Assembly: GCF_007992715.1 (NCBI RefSeq)
Contig: NZ_BKAU01000002.1
Location: forward strand, 868,001 to 932,000
Length of the DNA: 64,000 bases
Source of the DNA: Chitinophaga cymbidii
GTDB lineage: Bacteria; Bacteroidota; Bacteroidia; Chitinophagales; Chitinophagaceae
Direction: 5' to 3'
In this document: positions 51,207-60,341 of the stretch, in pieces
Layout of the letters: the number at the start of each line of letters is the position of its first letter
Position numbering within the stretch: the first letter of the stretch is position 1
Notes under the pieces: model-generated
The model's database searches: none
Seen by the model: only the letters and a program-made list of their open reading frames with translations
What the model was told of the DNA's origin: nothing
Program-made: the position numbers and the translations under genes

Positions 51207-54146
51207 ATGAACAAGAACATATTCCGCGATGTAAGGAAGCAGCTGGAAGGAGATATTTATTTTGAAGATAATGTGGCGGACAGAACGGTGTTGATGGCAT
51301 ATGCCACGGATGCATCGGTGTACCAGGAACATCCCCTCGGTGTGGCGCTTCCGAAAAGCAGGGAAGACATCCGCCTGCTGGTGAAGCTGGCGCAAACGCA
51401 TCACATCCCCCTGATACCCCGCACCGCCGGCACTTCGCTAGCGGGGCAAGTAGTGGGTAACGGACTGGTAGTGGACGTTTCCCGTTACATGAATAAAATG
51501 CTCGAAGTAAACACCGAAGAAAAATGGGTGCGCGTACAGCCCGGCCTGGAACGGGACGTACTGAACGAGCTGCTGTTGCCGTACGGGCTTTTCTTCGGGC
51601 CGGAAACTTCCACCTCCAACCGCGCCATGATCGGCGGCATGATCGGCAACAACTCCTGCGGCCTGCATTCAATGGTCTGGGGCACTACGCGGGACAACCT
51701 GCTGTCCGTAGACGTGGTGCTGAGCAACGGGGAAGAGGCCGTGTTTGCGGATGTGGATGAAAATACATTGCAGGAAAAGCTGGCGCTGGATAATTTTGAA
51801 GGATCGATCTACCGGTCGATGCATGCTATGTTGTCTGACAAAGACAATCAGCAGGCGATCGAAGAAGGATATCCCGCCCGCTCGCTCCGCCGCCGGAACA
51901 CCGGCTACGCGCTGGATGCGCTTGTGCATACAACGCCCTACGGCGGCGGCCTGGCCCCTTATAATCTTTCCCGTCTTATTGCAGGGTCGGAAGGCACGCT
52001 GGCTTTTATCACGGAAGCAAAGCTGAAACTGATGGACCTGCCGCCGAAGGTGAACGGACTTGTATGCGTGCATTGCAGCAGCCTCAAAGAATCATTGCAG
52101 GTAAACCTCATCGCCATCCGCCACCCCGTTACCGCTTCGGAGCTGGTGGACGATGTGATCATGGGCTTTACCAAAGATCATCCCGAACATCAGCAGAACC
52201 GTTTTTTCGTTGCCGGCGATCCCGCCGCGATACTCATGGTGGAGTTCATGTGCAACAGCGAAGAAGAACTGAAAGCACAGACCGATGCGTTCATCGATGA
52301 AGTAAAAGCAAACGATCTCGGATATGCGTACCCGTTATTGCGCGGCGCGGACATCAATCCCGCCTGGAACCTCCGCAAATCCGGCCTCGGCCTGCTGCGG
52401 AACATCAAGGGAGATGCGCAGCCGGTGAACCTGATCGAGGACTGCGCCGTAGACCCGGCGTACCTCCCGGATTATATCGCTGACGTACAGGAAGTATTGC
52501 GCGCCATGAACCTGCAGGCATCTTACTATGCCCATGCCGGCGCCGGAGAGCTGCATGTGGAGCCGATCATCAACCTGAAAAGCGATGAAGGCCGGATCAT
52601 CTTTCGTTCCCTGCTGGCAAAGACCGCCGCGATCGTCAAGAAATACAAAGGCTCGTTGAGTGGTGAGCACGGCGATGGCCGCCTGCGTGGCGAGTTCATC
52701 CCCTTCATGCTGGGAGAACATTGCTACCGGCTTTGTAAGGCCGTGAAACAGCTGTATGATCCCGCAAACCTGCTGAACCCCGGCAAGATCGTGGATACGC
52801 CGCCGATGGACCAGTCATTCCGCTACAAGGAGCCCGCCAAAGGGCCGAAGGTCAAAACACATTTCGATTTTTCGGAAGAAGGCGGCATCCTTTCCCTCGC
52901 GGAAAAGTGCTCCGGCTCCGGCGACTGCCGCAAGACGCACTTTGCCGGTGGCACCATGTGCCCCAGCTACATGGCCACCCGCTTCGAAAAAGATACCACC
53001 CGCGCAAGAGCGAACGTATTGCGGCAATTCCTCGCGCAGGACAATACCGCCAAAGCATTCGACCACGACGAAATCCACCAGGCCATGGACCTCTGCCTTT
53101 CCTGCAAAGGCTGCAAATCGGAATGCCCTTCCAGTGTAGACGTGTCCAAACTGAAAGCCGAATTCCTGCAACAATATTACGATCAGCACGGCATTCCCCT
53201 GAAAGCCCGCATGATCGCCGAGTTCCCGGCGCTGACGAAACTCGCCGCCGCCACACCACGACTTTTCAATTTTGCCATCCATAACAAACTCACCGGCAGT
53301 ATTCTGAAACGGATGATGAACATGGCCCCCGAAAGGGAAATACCCGCCTTGCACGCCTTCACGCTCAAAGCCTGGTACCACCGCTTCCGGCGCGCGCAGC
53401 AGGGCGTTCCATTCACCGGGAAAGTGTATCTCTTCTGCGATGAGTTCACCAATTACAACGACGTTACCATCGGGATGCGCTGCATTGAATTGCTGACCGC
53501 GCTGGGGTATGAAGTGGTGATACCGGAACACCGGGAAAGCGGGCGCACCCATTTGTCCAAAGGCTTGGTGAAGCGCGCCAAATCCATCGCGCGGAGGAAT
53601 GTGGAGCAATTGTCTTTTATCACGGAAGGGCCATATTTTTTAATAGGGCTGGAACCTTCCGCTATATTGACTTTCAGGGATGAGTACATAGACCTCGTGC
53701 CGCCGGAGCTGAAGCAGCAAGCAAAAGCGCTCGCCGGAAAAGTGATGCTCTTTGAAGAGTTCATGGCCGCGGAAATGGACAGTGGCCGTATTCCGAAAGA
53801 ACGTTTCCGGAAAGCGCAGCAGAAGATCATCATTCACGGGCACTGTCATCAAAAGGCGCTTTCATCTGTAAACTTCATCAAAAAAATTCTGTCGTTCCCC
53901 GAAAACTACGAGGCCAGCGTGATCGCTTCGGGTTGCTGCGGCATGGCGGGCTCATTTGGTTTTGACAGGGAGCATTACGCCACGTCTATGCAGATAGGGG
54001 AGCTGGTGTTGTTTCCCGCGGTGCGGAAGGAGCGTGAAGAGGTGATCGTTGCCGCGCCGGGCACCAGCTGCCGGCACCAGATCAAGGATGGTACCGGCAG
54101 AGTGGCGCTGCATCCGGCGGAAGTGTTGTGGGAAGCGCTGGTGTGA
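51207..54146 (+). CDS. FAD-linked oxidase / Fe-S oxidoreductase fusion (D-2-hydroxyacid dehydrogenase type)
   Basis: A 979-residue cytoplasmic or membrane-associated enzyme. The N-terminal VAO-type FAD domain has PRTAGTSLAGQVVGNGLVVD (71-90) and GPETSTSNRAMIGGMIGNNSCG, and a GlcD-like C-domain has GSLSGEHGDGRLR. After about residue 560 come two [4Fe-4S] motifs, CSGSGDCRKTHFAGGTMCP (near 568-586) and CLSCKGCKSECP (near 630), and then CCG-domain motifs GHCHQKAL and SGCCGMAGSFG (near 911). This is the build of YdiJ-like and Dld-like dehydrogenases that oxidise D-lactate, glycolate or D-2-hydroxyglutarate and pass electrons to quinone. The exact substrate is unknown. Confidence 0.9.
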   Translation: MNKNIFRDVRKQLEGDIYFEDNVADRTVLMAYATDASVYQEHPLGVALPKSREDIRLLVKLAQTHHIPLIPRTAGTSLAGQVVGNGLVVDVSRYMNKMLEVNTEEKWVRVQPGLERDVLNELLLPYGLFFGPETSTSNRAMIGGMIGNNSCGLHSMVWGTTRDNLLSVDVVLSNGEEAVFADVDENTLQEKLALDNFEGSIYRSMHAMLSDKDNQQAIEEGYPARSLRRRNTGYALDALVHTTPYGGGLAPYNLSRLIAGSEGTLAFITEAKLKLMDLPPKVNGLVCVHCSSLKESLQVNLIAIRHPVTASELVDDVIMGFTKDHPEHQQNRFFVAGDPAAILMVEFMCNSEEELKAQTDAFIDEVKANDLGYAYPLLRGADINPAWNLRKSGLGLLRNIKGDAQPVNLIEDCAVDPAYLPDYIADVQEVLRAMNLQASYYAHAGAGELHVEPIINLKSDEGRIIFRSLLAKTAAIVKKYKGSLSGEHGDGRLRGEFIPFMLGEHCYRLCKAVKQLYDPANLLNPGKIVDTPPMDQSFRYKEPAKGPKVKTHFDFSEEGGILSLAEKCSGSGDCRKTHFAGGTMCPSYMATRFEKDTTRARANVLRQFLAQDNTAKAFDHDEIHQAMDLCLSCKGCKSECPSSVDVSKLKAEFLQQYYDQHGIPLKARMIAEFPALTKLAAATPRLFNFAIHNKLTGSILKRMMNMAPEREIPALHAFTLKAWYHRFRRAQQGVPFTGKVYLFCDEFTNYNDVTIGMRCIELLTALGYEVVIPEHRESGRTHLSKGLVKRAKSIARRNVEQLSFITEGPYFLIGLEPSAILTFRDEYIDLVPPELKQQAKALAGKVMLFEEFMAAEMDSGRIPKERFRKAQQKIIIHGHCHQKALSSVNFIKKILSFPENYEASVIASGCCGMAGSFGFDREHYATSMQIGELVLFPAVRKEREEVIVAAPGTSCRHQIKDGTGRVALHPAEVLWEALV

Positions 54147-54178
54147 TGCGGTCTGTACGTGTGCCGCCGCAGGGTGGC

Positions 54179-54640
54179 TTATTCCGCCGGCGGTGAATAT
54201 TTCACGATGTCGATACCAATGCCGTTAGGGTCCTGTATCGCGAAGTGCCGTTCGCCCCAGGGTTCATCCCTTATATCGATCTTGATGTCCACCCCCTTCT
54301 TTTTCAATTCCTGGTAGAGCTTGTCTACGTCTTCCACTTCAATGGTAAGGTACATGCCCTGGCCGGTAAACGGTTTCTGGAACAAGGGCTGCTGCGAGGG
54401 ATGGTCCGGCAGCAGAAAGCTGATGGCCATACTGCCGTCCGGCGTGTTCAGCAACAGGTAAAAATCATTCTCGAAGAATACGCCGAAGCCAAGAACATCC
54501 GTGTAAAATGCTTTGCTCTCCGCGAGCTTTTGGGTGACAATGCCAGCATTCAGTTTCATTTTCGTCAGGTTTTTATTCGTTTGTGCGTAAAGTTTTGTTA
54601 CGCAGCAAACGGTGATGATGAGAGTGAGTAACTTTTTCAT
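54179..54640 (-). CDS. Secreted VOC-family (glyoxalase-like) protein
   Basis: A 153-residue protein with a signal peptide (1-19, KLYAQT) and one glyoxalase/bleomycin-resistance beta-alpha-beta-beta-beta module pair: LNAGIVTQKLAESKAFYTDVLGFGVFFEND, MYLTIEVEDVDKLYQELKKKGVDI, and EPWGERHFAIQDPNGIGIDIVKY. An exported VOC protein is less usual than the cytoplasmic form. It follows the AraC-type gene on the same strand after 52 bp and is convergent with the oxidoreductase. Function unknown. Confidence 0.84.
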   Translation of the reverse strand: MKKLLTLIITVCCVTKLYAQTNKNLTKMKLNAGIVTQKLAESKAFYTDVLGFGVFFENDFYLLLNTPDGSMAISFLLPDHPSQQPLFQKPFTGQGMYLTIEVEDVDKLYQELKKKGVDIKIDIRDEPWGERHFAIQDPNGIGIDIVKYSPPAE

Positions 54641-54692
54641 ACCACAAAGTTGCGGCAGCCGGAGCAGAAAAGATTGTAAAAAACGGACAAAA

Positions 54693-55520
54693 TCAGCCGT
54701 TCAGCGCCTGGCGCGGCGTAGCGCCGTAGAAATTCCGGAAGTCCTTGATGAAATGGGACTGGTCATAATACCCCGAGGGCTGCGCGCGCAGGCTGTTCTG
54801 AAAGCGCACCACCTTGCAAAAGGTCTTGGGCGTATCACCGATGTAAAACTCGAACAGGCGGCGCAGTTGACGCGGGCTGATGCCCGTGTCCAGCGCTTTT
54901 TCCGTACTGAGCGTTCCCTCATGCTGCAGGATGATGCGGATGGCATCGTACAGCCGCCCGTCTGCATTGAATACCGTTTTCGCTGCCTGTCTGGAAAGAT
55001 GGATGTCCAGCCGGTCTTTGATCTGTTCCATCGTAAGTCCGGGATGAATGTCGCTGGCGATGAACTTTGCTACGGTAGGCACCACGGCATGCAGGCTTTC
55101 AAAGCGGTTGCTCAGCTCGGCGGCGTTGACAGAAAAGAGTTGAGGGAACATGGTGGGGAGGAATCTGATGCCGATGTAATGGAAAGTATGTTCCAGCAGG
55201 AATTCCGTATATTGATTACAGAATCCCATCACAAAATTTTCCTGGGGCTGATGCAATTCGAAAAATATATCGATGCAGCCGTCCGCCACCACGCGGTAGT
55301 TGAATGGTGCGTCCAGCGCGCGGGTCGTCTTCAGTTCCCAGTAGCAGTGAACAAACGGGACCAGCGGCGCAGCCGGCGGCAATTCGCGGTAAGCCACATC
55401 GTCCGCCGCCTGCCGGATCAATGGCTGTATGGGCTGATAGAGCGCTTTTATGTCGGAGAAGATTTTCAACGATGGCGTTTTTATAAAGATAGGGCGTATT
55501 TGTCGCAATTCACCTCGCAA
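54693..55520 (-). CDS. AraC-family transcriptional regulator
   Basis: A 275-residue regulator. The N-terminal DUF6597-type ligand-binding part has PPAAPLVPFVHCYWELKTT, VVADGCIDIFFEL and GIRFLPTMFPQLF. The C-terminal AraC HTH pair has EKALDTGISPRQLRRLFEFYIGDTPKTFCKVVRFQNSL and the second helix GYYDQSHFIKDFRNFYGATPRQAL. It is divergent from a DoxX-like gene (72-bp gap) and upstream of the VOC gene on its own strand; both are possible targets. Confidence 0.9.
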   Translation of the reverse strand: MRGELRQIRPIFIKTPSLKIFSDIKALYQPIQPLIRQAADDVAYRELPPAAPLVPFVHCYWELKTTRALDAPFNYRVVADGCIDIFFELHQPQENFVMGFCNQYTEFLLEHTFHYIGIRFLPTMFPQLFSVNAAELSNRFESLHAVVPTVAKFIASDIHPGLTMEQIKDRLDIHLSRQAAKTVFNADGRLYDAIRIILQHEGTLSTEKALDTGISPRQLRRLFEFYIGDTPKTFCKVVRFQNSLRAQPSGYYDQSHFIKDFRNFYGATPRQALNG

Positions 55521-55591
55521 AAGTCATTTTTACCACCTTCAAACCCCGGACAATTTGCCCATTTTTGTCTTCATAATAAAACCTTATAAAC

Positions 55592-55990
55592 ATGAAAACA
55601 AAAAACATTCTTTACTGGATCTGCACTATCCTTTTTGCATTATTTATGGGCGGTACCTCCATCCCCGCGCTGATCTCACCGCAGCAATCCATAGAGCTGT
55701 TCAAACTGCTGGGATACCCCGCTTACCTGGTCGGTTTCCTCTGTGTCGCCAAGATACTTGGTTCGATCGCGATCGTTGTTCCCGGATTTCCGAGGCTGAA
55801 GGAATGGGCTTATGCCGGCCTTTTTTTTGATATCACCGGCGCCACTTTTTCCATGGCTATGACCGGCATGCTGGATGCCGCCGCTGTTGGGTTCATGCTG
55901 GCAGGATATGTATTGTTCGCCGGTTCTTACATCCTTTATCATCAAAGGCGGAAATCAGCAGCCGGCGCGCATCTGCAGCCTGCGATCTGA
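55592..55990 (+). CDS. DoxX-like membrane protein
   Basis: A 132-residue inner-membrane protein with four predicted helices, in the DoxX-like family (PF13564): ILYWICTILFALFMGGTSIPAL, LLGYPAYLVGFLCVAKILGSIAIVVPGFPRLKEWAYAGLFFDITGA. Family members are poorly characterised; some are linked to redox stress. It is divergent from the AraC gene, which may regulate it. A second DoxX-like gene lies at 61250. Confidence 0.87.
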   Translation: MKTKNILYWICTILFALFMGGTSIPALISPQQSIELFKLLGYPAYLVGFLCVAKILGSIAIVVPGFPRLKEWAYAGLFFDITGATFSMAMTGMLDAAAVGFMLAGYVLFAGSYILYHQRRKSAAGAHLQPAI

Positions 55991-56044
55991 CGGGAGTTTG
56001 TTTATTAGCGGGAACGGAGTATCTTATCTGTCATTTATCCACTT

Positions 56045-58126
56045 ATGATTGCCAGATACGTTATCCTTGCCGCTATTTTTTTGTCCTGTTGCAGGCAGGC
56101 CGAAAAGAAAACCTCCTGGGCCGAATACCTTGGCGGGCCTGACAGAAACCATTATTCGTCACTTGATCAGATCAACACTACGAATGTGGGGCAGCTGAGG
56201 ATCGCGTGGGAATATCATGCCGGGGATTCCGGACAGGTGCAGTGCAATCCCATCATCATCGATAGCGTGTTATACGGCGTGACCGCCTACAACCATGTGT
56301 TTGCGTTGCATGCCGGGACGGGGAAAGAAATATGGCGGAACCGCGCGAGCGGGGAAGGCGCGAAGAATGTTAACCGCGGTGTTACTTATTGGGAAGATGG
56401 GGATGATAAAAGGATATTATTCGCGTATGCCGACTGGCTGGCAGCCGTGGATGCCCGTACCGGAACGCTGATCCCCTCGTTTGGCGACAGCGGAAAAGTA
56501 AGCCTGAAAACCGGGCTGGGCGCAGATGCCGCGGACAAGTACGTTTGCTCCACCACCCCAGGCACCTTGTTCAACGACCTTATCATTATGCCTGTCCGGG
56601 TAGGAGAAGGAGAGGGCGCGGCGGATGGGCATGTACAGGCATTCAACGTTCGCACCGGCAAGCTCGCCTGGGTATTTCACACCATTCCGCAACCCGGAGA
56701 AAAAGGATACGAAACCTGGCCGGCAAACGCATACCGGGATGATAACATCGGCGGCGTGAACAGCTGGCCGGGCATGTCCATCGACCGGGAACGGGGAATC
56801 GTCTTTGTGCCGACAGGCTCACCCGCATTTGATTTTTACGGTGGAGAACGAAAGGGACAGAACCTCTTCGCGAATTGCGTACTCGCACTGAAAGCCGCTA
56901 CCGGCGAATATCTCTGGCATTTTCAGACCGTACATCATGATGTGTGGGACCGCGACCTGCCGGCGCCGCCCAATCTCGTGACCATCCATAAAGACGGCAA
57001 ACGGACAGACGCCGTAGCGCAGATCACAAAATCCGGCTACATATTTCTTTTCGACCGGGAAACCGGAACGCCTTTATATCCTGTTGAAGAAAGACCATTT
57101 CCCGCTTCCACGCTTGCCGGAGAAGAAACCTGGCCCACCCAGCCGGTGCCGGTATTACCCAAACCTTTCACAAGACAAAACATCACAGAGAAAGACATCA
57201 GCCCTTTCGCTGAAAACAAGGAGGAACTGTTAAGAATTTATCACGATGCGCAAAAAGGAACATTCCGACCGCTTGCGTTGAACAAAATGACCATCCTGTT
57301 TCCCGGCGCGGATGGTGGCGCGGAATGGGGTGGCGCGGCAGTTGACCCTGAAGGTATCCTGTACGTCAATTCAAATGAAATGGCCTGGCTGCTAGGTCTT
57401 GTAAACACGCCCGCATCAGGCGCGCAGCAGCAACTGAGCCAAGGAAACGTACTGTATAATACTTATTGCACCTCCTGCCACAGCGGTGACAGAAAAGGCA
57501 ATCCCAACAGTGGATACCCTTCCCTGGAACATATCAAACAACGCATGCCCCGCGAGCAGGTAGCGAAGCTGATCATGAGCGGGAAAGGCATGATGCCGGG
57601 CTTCACAAATATCAGCGCGATAGAAAGGCAGGCTATTATTGATTTTCTTTTCGATGAAGAAAAAACGGAAGCGCCGGCTAAGGGAAGCACTATAGCCAGA
57701 GGCCCTTATCAATTCACCGGCTATAACAAGTTCCTCGACAGCAAAGGTTATCCCGCTATCAGCCCGCCCTGGGGCATGCTTACGGCCATCGACCTGAATA
57801 CCGGCCAGCATCTCTGGCAGCAGACGCTTGGGGACTTCAGCGAGCTTTCCGCCAAAGGAAACGGCCCTACCGGTACAGAAAACTACGGTGGCCCTGTGGT
57901 CACGGCAGGCGGGCTGCTGTTCATCGCGGCCACGAAAGACGGTATGTTCCGCGCGTTCGACAAACGGACCGGTAAACTTTGCTGGGAAACGAAGCTCCCG
58001 GCGGCGGGGTTCGCTACGCCCGCCACGTATGAATGGAAAGGAAAGCAGTATGTGGTGGTGGCCTGCGGAGGAACGAAGCTCGGTGCGGAGAAGGGGGATA
58101 GTTATGTGGCGTTTGTATTGCCGTGA
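56045..58126 (+). CDS. PQQ-dependent dehydrogenase with inserted cytochrome c domain
   Basis: A 693-residue lipoprotein (lipobox FLSCC, Cys15 or Cys16). It is a quinoprotein beta-propeller of the membrane glucose-dehydrogenase type: WAEYLGGPDRNHYSSLDQIN (25-44), TTPGTLFNDLIIMPVR, and the catalytic loop HHDVWDRDLPAPPNL (297-311). A cytochrome c domain interrupts the propeller at about 462-540, with haem motif CTSCH (475-479) and probable axial Met in GKGMMPGF (514-521); the last blades follow (GMLTAIDLNTG, GLLFIAATKDGMFRAFDK). It should oxidise a sugar or alcohol in the periplasm with internal electron transfer. No pqq biosynthesis genes are in the window. Confidence 0.9.
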   Translation: MIARYVILAAIFLSCCRQAEKKTSWAEYLGGPDRNHYSSLDQINTTNVGQLRIAWEYHAGDSGQVQCNPIIIDSVLYGVTAYNHVFALHAGTGKEIWRNRASGEGAKNVNRGVTYWEDGDDKRILFAYADWLAAVDARTGTLIPSFGDSGKVSLKTGLGADAADKYVCSTTPGTLFNDLIIMPVRVGEGEGAADGHVQAFNVRTGKLAWVFHTIPQPGEKGYETWPANAYRDDNIGGVNSWPGMSIDRERGIVFVPTGSPAFDFYGGERKGQNLFANCVLALKAATGEYLWHFQTVHHDVWDRDLPAPPNLVTIHKDGKRTDAVAQITKSGYIFLFDRETGTPLYPVEERPFPASTLAGEETWPTQPVPVLPKPFTRQNITEKDISPFAENKEELLRIYHDAQKGTFRPLALNKMTILFPGADGGAEWGGAAVDPEGILYVNSNEMAWLLGLVNTPASGAQQQLSQGNVLYNTYCTSCHSGDRKGNPNSGYPSLEHIKQRMPREQVAKLIMSGKGMMPGFTNISAIERQAIIDFLFDEEKTEAPAKGSTIARGPYQFTGYNKFLDSKGYPAISPPWGMLTAIDLNTGQHLWQQTLGDFSELSAKGNGPTGTENYGGPVVTAGGLLFIAATKDGMFRAFDKRTGKLCWETKLPAAGFATPATYEWKGKQYVVVACGGTKLGAEKGDSYVAFVLP

Positions 58127-58184
58127 CCCTTATTGTCTGTCTGATTCTTTCTTGCTCATGCCATCTGACAAGTATTTCTATGTT

Positions 58185-58222
58185 TATGAATAGTTTTTCA
58201 TAAAATAGAAAAATGTTCATAA
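58185..58222. promoter_or_regulatory. Repeated TTCATA elements before the antitoxin-like gene (candidate operator)
   Basis: TATGAA (58185-58190) and TTCATA (58197-58202) form an inverted repeat, and a third copy, TTCATAA, lies at 58216-58222. The array ends 9 bp before the start of the HTH gene, a typical place for antitoxin autoregulation. Confidence 0.4.
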
Positions 58223-58231
58223 TTTTAAATT

Positions 58232-58612
58232 ATGATGAAACATCAAATAAGCTCAAAGAAAGCCTACCACGAAACCATGATCACCATCTACAAACTCATG
58301 GACAAAGGCGAAGAAAACCTCAAACCCGAAGAGCTTAAAAAGCTCTCCGCGATGGTAGTAGCGGCAGAAAAATACGAAGATGAAGTGCTCGGCCTCAAAC
58401 CACAGAAAGAACCCGGGTCCATCGCGGAAGCGGTGGAGCTGAAGATGTTCGAAAAAAAAATGTCCCAGTCCCGGCTCGCGGAGGAGCTGGGACTCGCCAA
58501 ATCCAAACTCTCTGAATTGCTTTCCGGAAAGCGCAAACCGGATGTACCGTTCCTGAAAAGTTTGTACAAAGTATTAAAGATAGACGCCGGCTTTTTGCTG
58601 GAACATGCCTGA
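58232..58612 (+). CDS. XRE-type HTH protein, HigA-like antitoxin without a toxin partner
   Basis: A 126-residue protein. A helical N-terminal half (AYHETMITIYKLMDKGEENL, EELKKLSAMVVAAEKYED) is followed by a Cro/C1-type HTH at about 67-120: AVELKMFEKKMSQSRLAEELGLAKSKLSELLSGKRKPDVPFLKSLYKVL. This layout is that of HigA antitoxins encoded downstream of HigB/RelE-like toxins. The 105 bp upstream cannot encode a toxin and the downstream gene is an unrelated DinB protein on the other strand, so it is an orphan. The start may be 58232 or the adjacent ATG 58235. Confidence 0.88.
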   Translation: MMKHQISSKKAYHETMITIYKLMDKGEENLKPEELKKLSAMVVAAEKYEDEVLGLKPQKEPGSIAEAVELKMFEKKMSQSRLAEELGLAKSKLSELLSGKRKPDVPFLKSLYKVLKIDAGFLLEHA

Positions 58613-58615
58613 GCA

Positions 58616-59143
58616 TCACCAGCCAACGTACGCCGGTGGCTTGATGCCGTTCAGCCGTAAATAGACCAGCAGCTGCCCGCGGTGATGGGTTTGATGGTCA
58701 TTTACAAGATTGATGATCTGCAATTTGGTTTTTGGCCCCGCGAAAAATTTCACTTCGTCCCCCAGGTGCGCTGCTTCAAAATGCCCGAGTGTTTGCAGCG
58801 CATAATCATAGACCCTTTCGAGAACCTTTAATATCTCTTCTTTGTCCTGCAGCTTCGCATCCTGTTTGGATACAGGATTACTGCCTTTCGAAAGATAGGA
58901 AGAACTTAACCAGCCAAGATTGGCGCCTAGGTGCAGCAGCTGCTCCCCGAAAGACATTTCCTCCGGCACCGGTTTGAAAGCATATTTTTCCGCTGGCATC
59001 AGCTGCGCTACTTTGAGGGTATATTCCTTTGCGTTCTTCAGTTTAACGATGGCTGCTTTCAGGAAAAGAGAATCGGTCACCTGCGCGCGGGCAGAAAACC
59101 CGGTGAACAGCACGCAGCTGAATAGTATCCAAAAATACCGCAT
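58616..59143 (-). CDS. Secreted DinB-family protein
   Basis: A 175-residue protein with signal peptide (1-20, FSARAQ) and a DinB-like four-helix bundle. Candidate metal ligands are His in GEQLLHLGANLGW and the pair in DHQTHHRGQLLVYLRLNGIKPP. DinB proteins are metal-dependent thiol transferases or hydrolases; exported versions are common in Bacteroidota but uncharacterised. The stop is 3 bp from the convergent HTH gene stop. It follows the isoaspartyl peptidase gene by 86 bp on the same strand. Confidence 0.86.
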   Translation of the reverse strand: MRYFWILFSCVLFTGFSARAQVTDSLFLKAAIVKLKNAKEYTLKVAQLMPAEKYAFKPVPEEMSFGEQLLHLGANLGWLSSSYLSKGSNPVSKQDAKLQDKEEILKVLERVYDYALQTLGHFEAAHLGDEVKFFAGPKTKLQIINLVNDHQTHHRGQLLVYLRLNGIKPPAYVGW

Positions 59144-59229
59144 ACAATGATTTTAAGAATTAAGATAGTAATTAACGTATCGTGTTATTAAGATTAAAGC
59201 ATGCCTGATCTTTGACATTTGTCCATTTT

Positions 59230-60258
59230 TCAATCCTTATAGATCAGTATCGTTATCTTCCCGTCCTTCGTCACACTGCCCCGGTACATCCCCGCAGTAT
59301 TAAAAGGCATCGCCATGTTCCCGTTTTTATCCAGCGCGATCAGGCCGCCATTACCGCCAAGATCGCCCACTTTTTTAATAACCGTTTTCCCTGCTTCTTC
59401 CACGGAAATTTCTTTGTACGCCATGAGCGCGGAAAGGTCATACGCCACTACATTCCGGATATAAAACTCACCCCATCCCGTGCAGGAAACCGCCACGGTG
59501 TTATTGTTCGCATAGGTGCCCGCGCCGATGACCGGTGAATCCCCGATGCGTCCGAATTTTTTATTTGTCATGCCGCCGGTGGAAGTGCCTGCGGCAAGGT
59601 TCCCCTGCTGGTCCAGCGCCACGCAGCCCACCGTCCCGAATTTATGATCGTGATGCCCGGCGCCCGGCACAAAGCTGTGGTCCAGCTTCGCTTTGGTGGA
59701 ATCTTCCTGCAACGCGCGCTGAAGGCTGCGCCAGCGGTCTTCCGTTCTGAAATAGGCCGTGTCCACGATCTCGATGCCCGCCTGCGCGGCAAATTCTTCC
59801 GCGCCGCGGCCGGCCATCATCACGTGCTCTGATTTTTCCATGACGGCGCGGGCCAATGCGATCGGATTGCGGATGGTGCGCACGCCAGCAACAGCGCCGG
59901 CCGCCAGCGTTTTGCCATCCATGATGGAAGCGTCCAGCTCATTTCTGCCGTCGTGCGTGAACACCGCGCCTTTGCCGGCGTTGAACAGGGGATTGTCTTC
60001 CAGGATGCGGATGCAGGCTTCTACCGCATCAAGACTGGAGCCGCCGGATTGCAGCACGGCATATCCCTTTTTCAGCGAGGCTTCGAGCGCTGCTTTATAC
60101 TGTGCTTCCTTTTCAGGCGTCATGTTCTGCCGCGTGATGGTGCCGGCGCCGCCGTGGATCACCAGCACGTAATTCCCGGCCGTTTTTTCCTGCGCGTTCG
60201 TGCAGGAAGTAGCGAGCAGCGGGCATAAAAAGATCAGTAGCCAAAGTTTCCGCATCAT
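59230..60258 (-). CDS. Isoaspartyl peptidase / plant-type L-asparaginase (Ntn hydrolase)
   Basis: A 342-residue exported enzyme, probably a lipoprotein (Cys19 in LLATSC). The family start is YVLVIHGGAGTI (30-41), followed by SSLDAVEACIRILEDNPLFNAGKGAVF, and the autocleavage site before Thr209 in HKFGTVGCVALD, which becomes the catalytic N-terminus. GIGDSPVIGAGTYAN-like substrate residues follow. It hydrolyses beta-aspartyl dipeptides or asparagine. I chose the ATG at 60258 (MMRKLWLLIF); a longer frame to 60336 adds 26 basic residues before the signal peptide. Confidence 0.92.
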   Translation of the reverse strand: MMRKLWLLIFLCPLLATSCTNAQEKTAGNYVLVIHGGAGTITRQNMTPEKEAQYKAALEASLKKGYAVLQSGGSSLDAVEACIRILEDNPLFNAGKGAVFTHDGRNELDASIMDGKTLAAGAVAGVRTIRNPIALARAVMEKSEHVMMAGRGAEEFAAQAGIEIVDTAYFRTEDRWRSLQRALQEDSTKAKLDHSFVPGAGHHDHKFGTVGCVALDQQGNLAAGTSTGGMTNKKFGRIGDSPVIGAGTYANNNTVAVSCTGWGEFYIRNVVAYDLSALMAYKEISVEEAGKTVIKKVGDLGGNGGLIALDKNGNMAMPFNTAGMYRGSVTKDGKITILIYKD

Positions 60259-60341
60259 CGTTTTTGTTTTAAGATACCATTTTCCACCCGTCAAAAATAC
60301 CATTTTCCGATATTTGCGGGTAAACAAGCACATCATTGATC

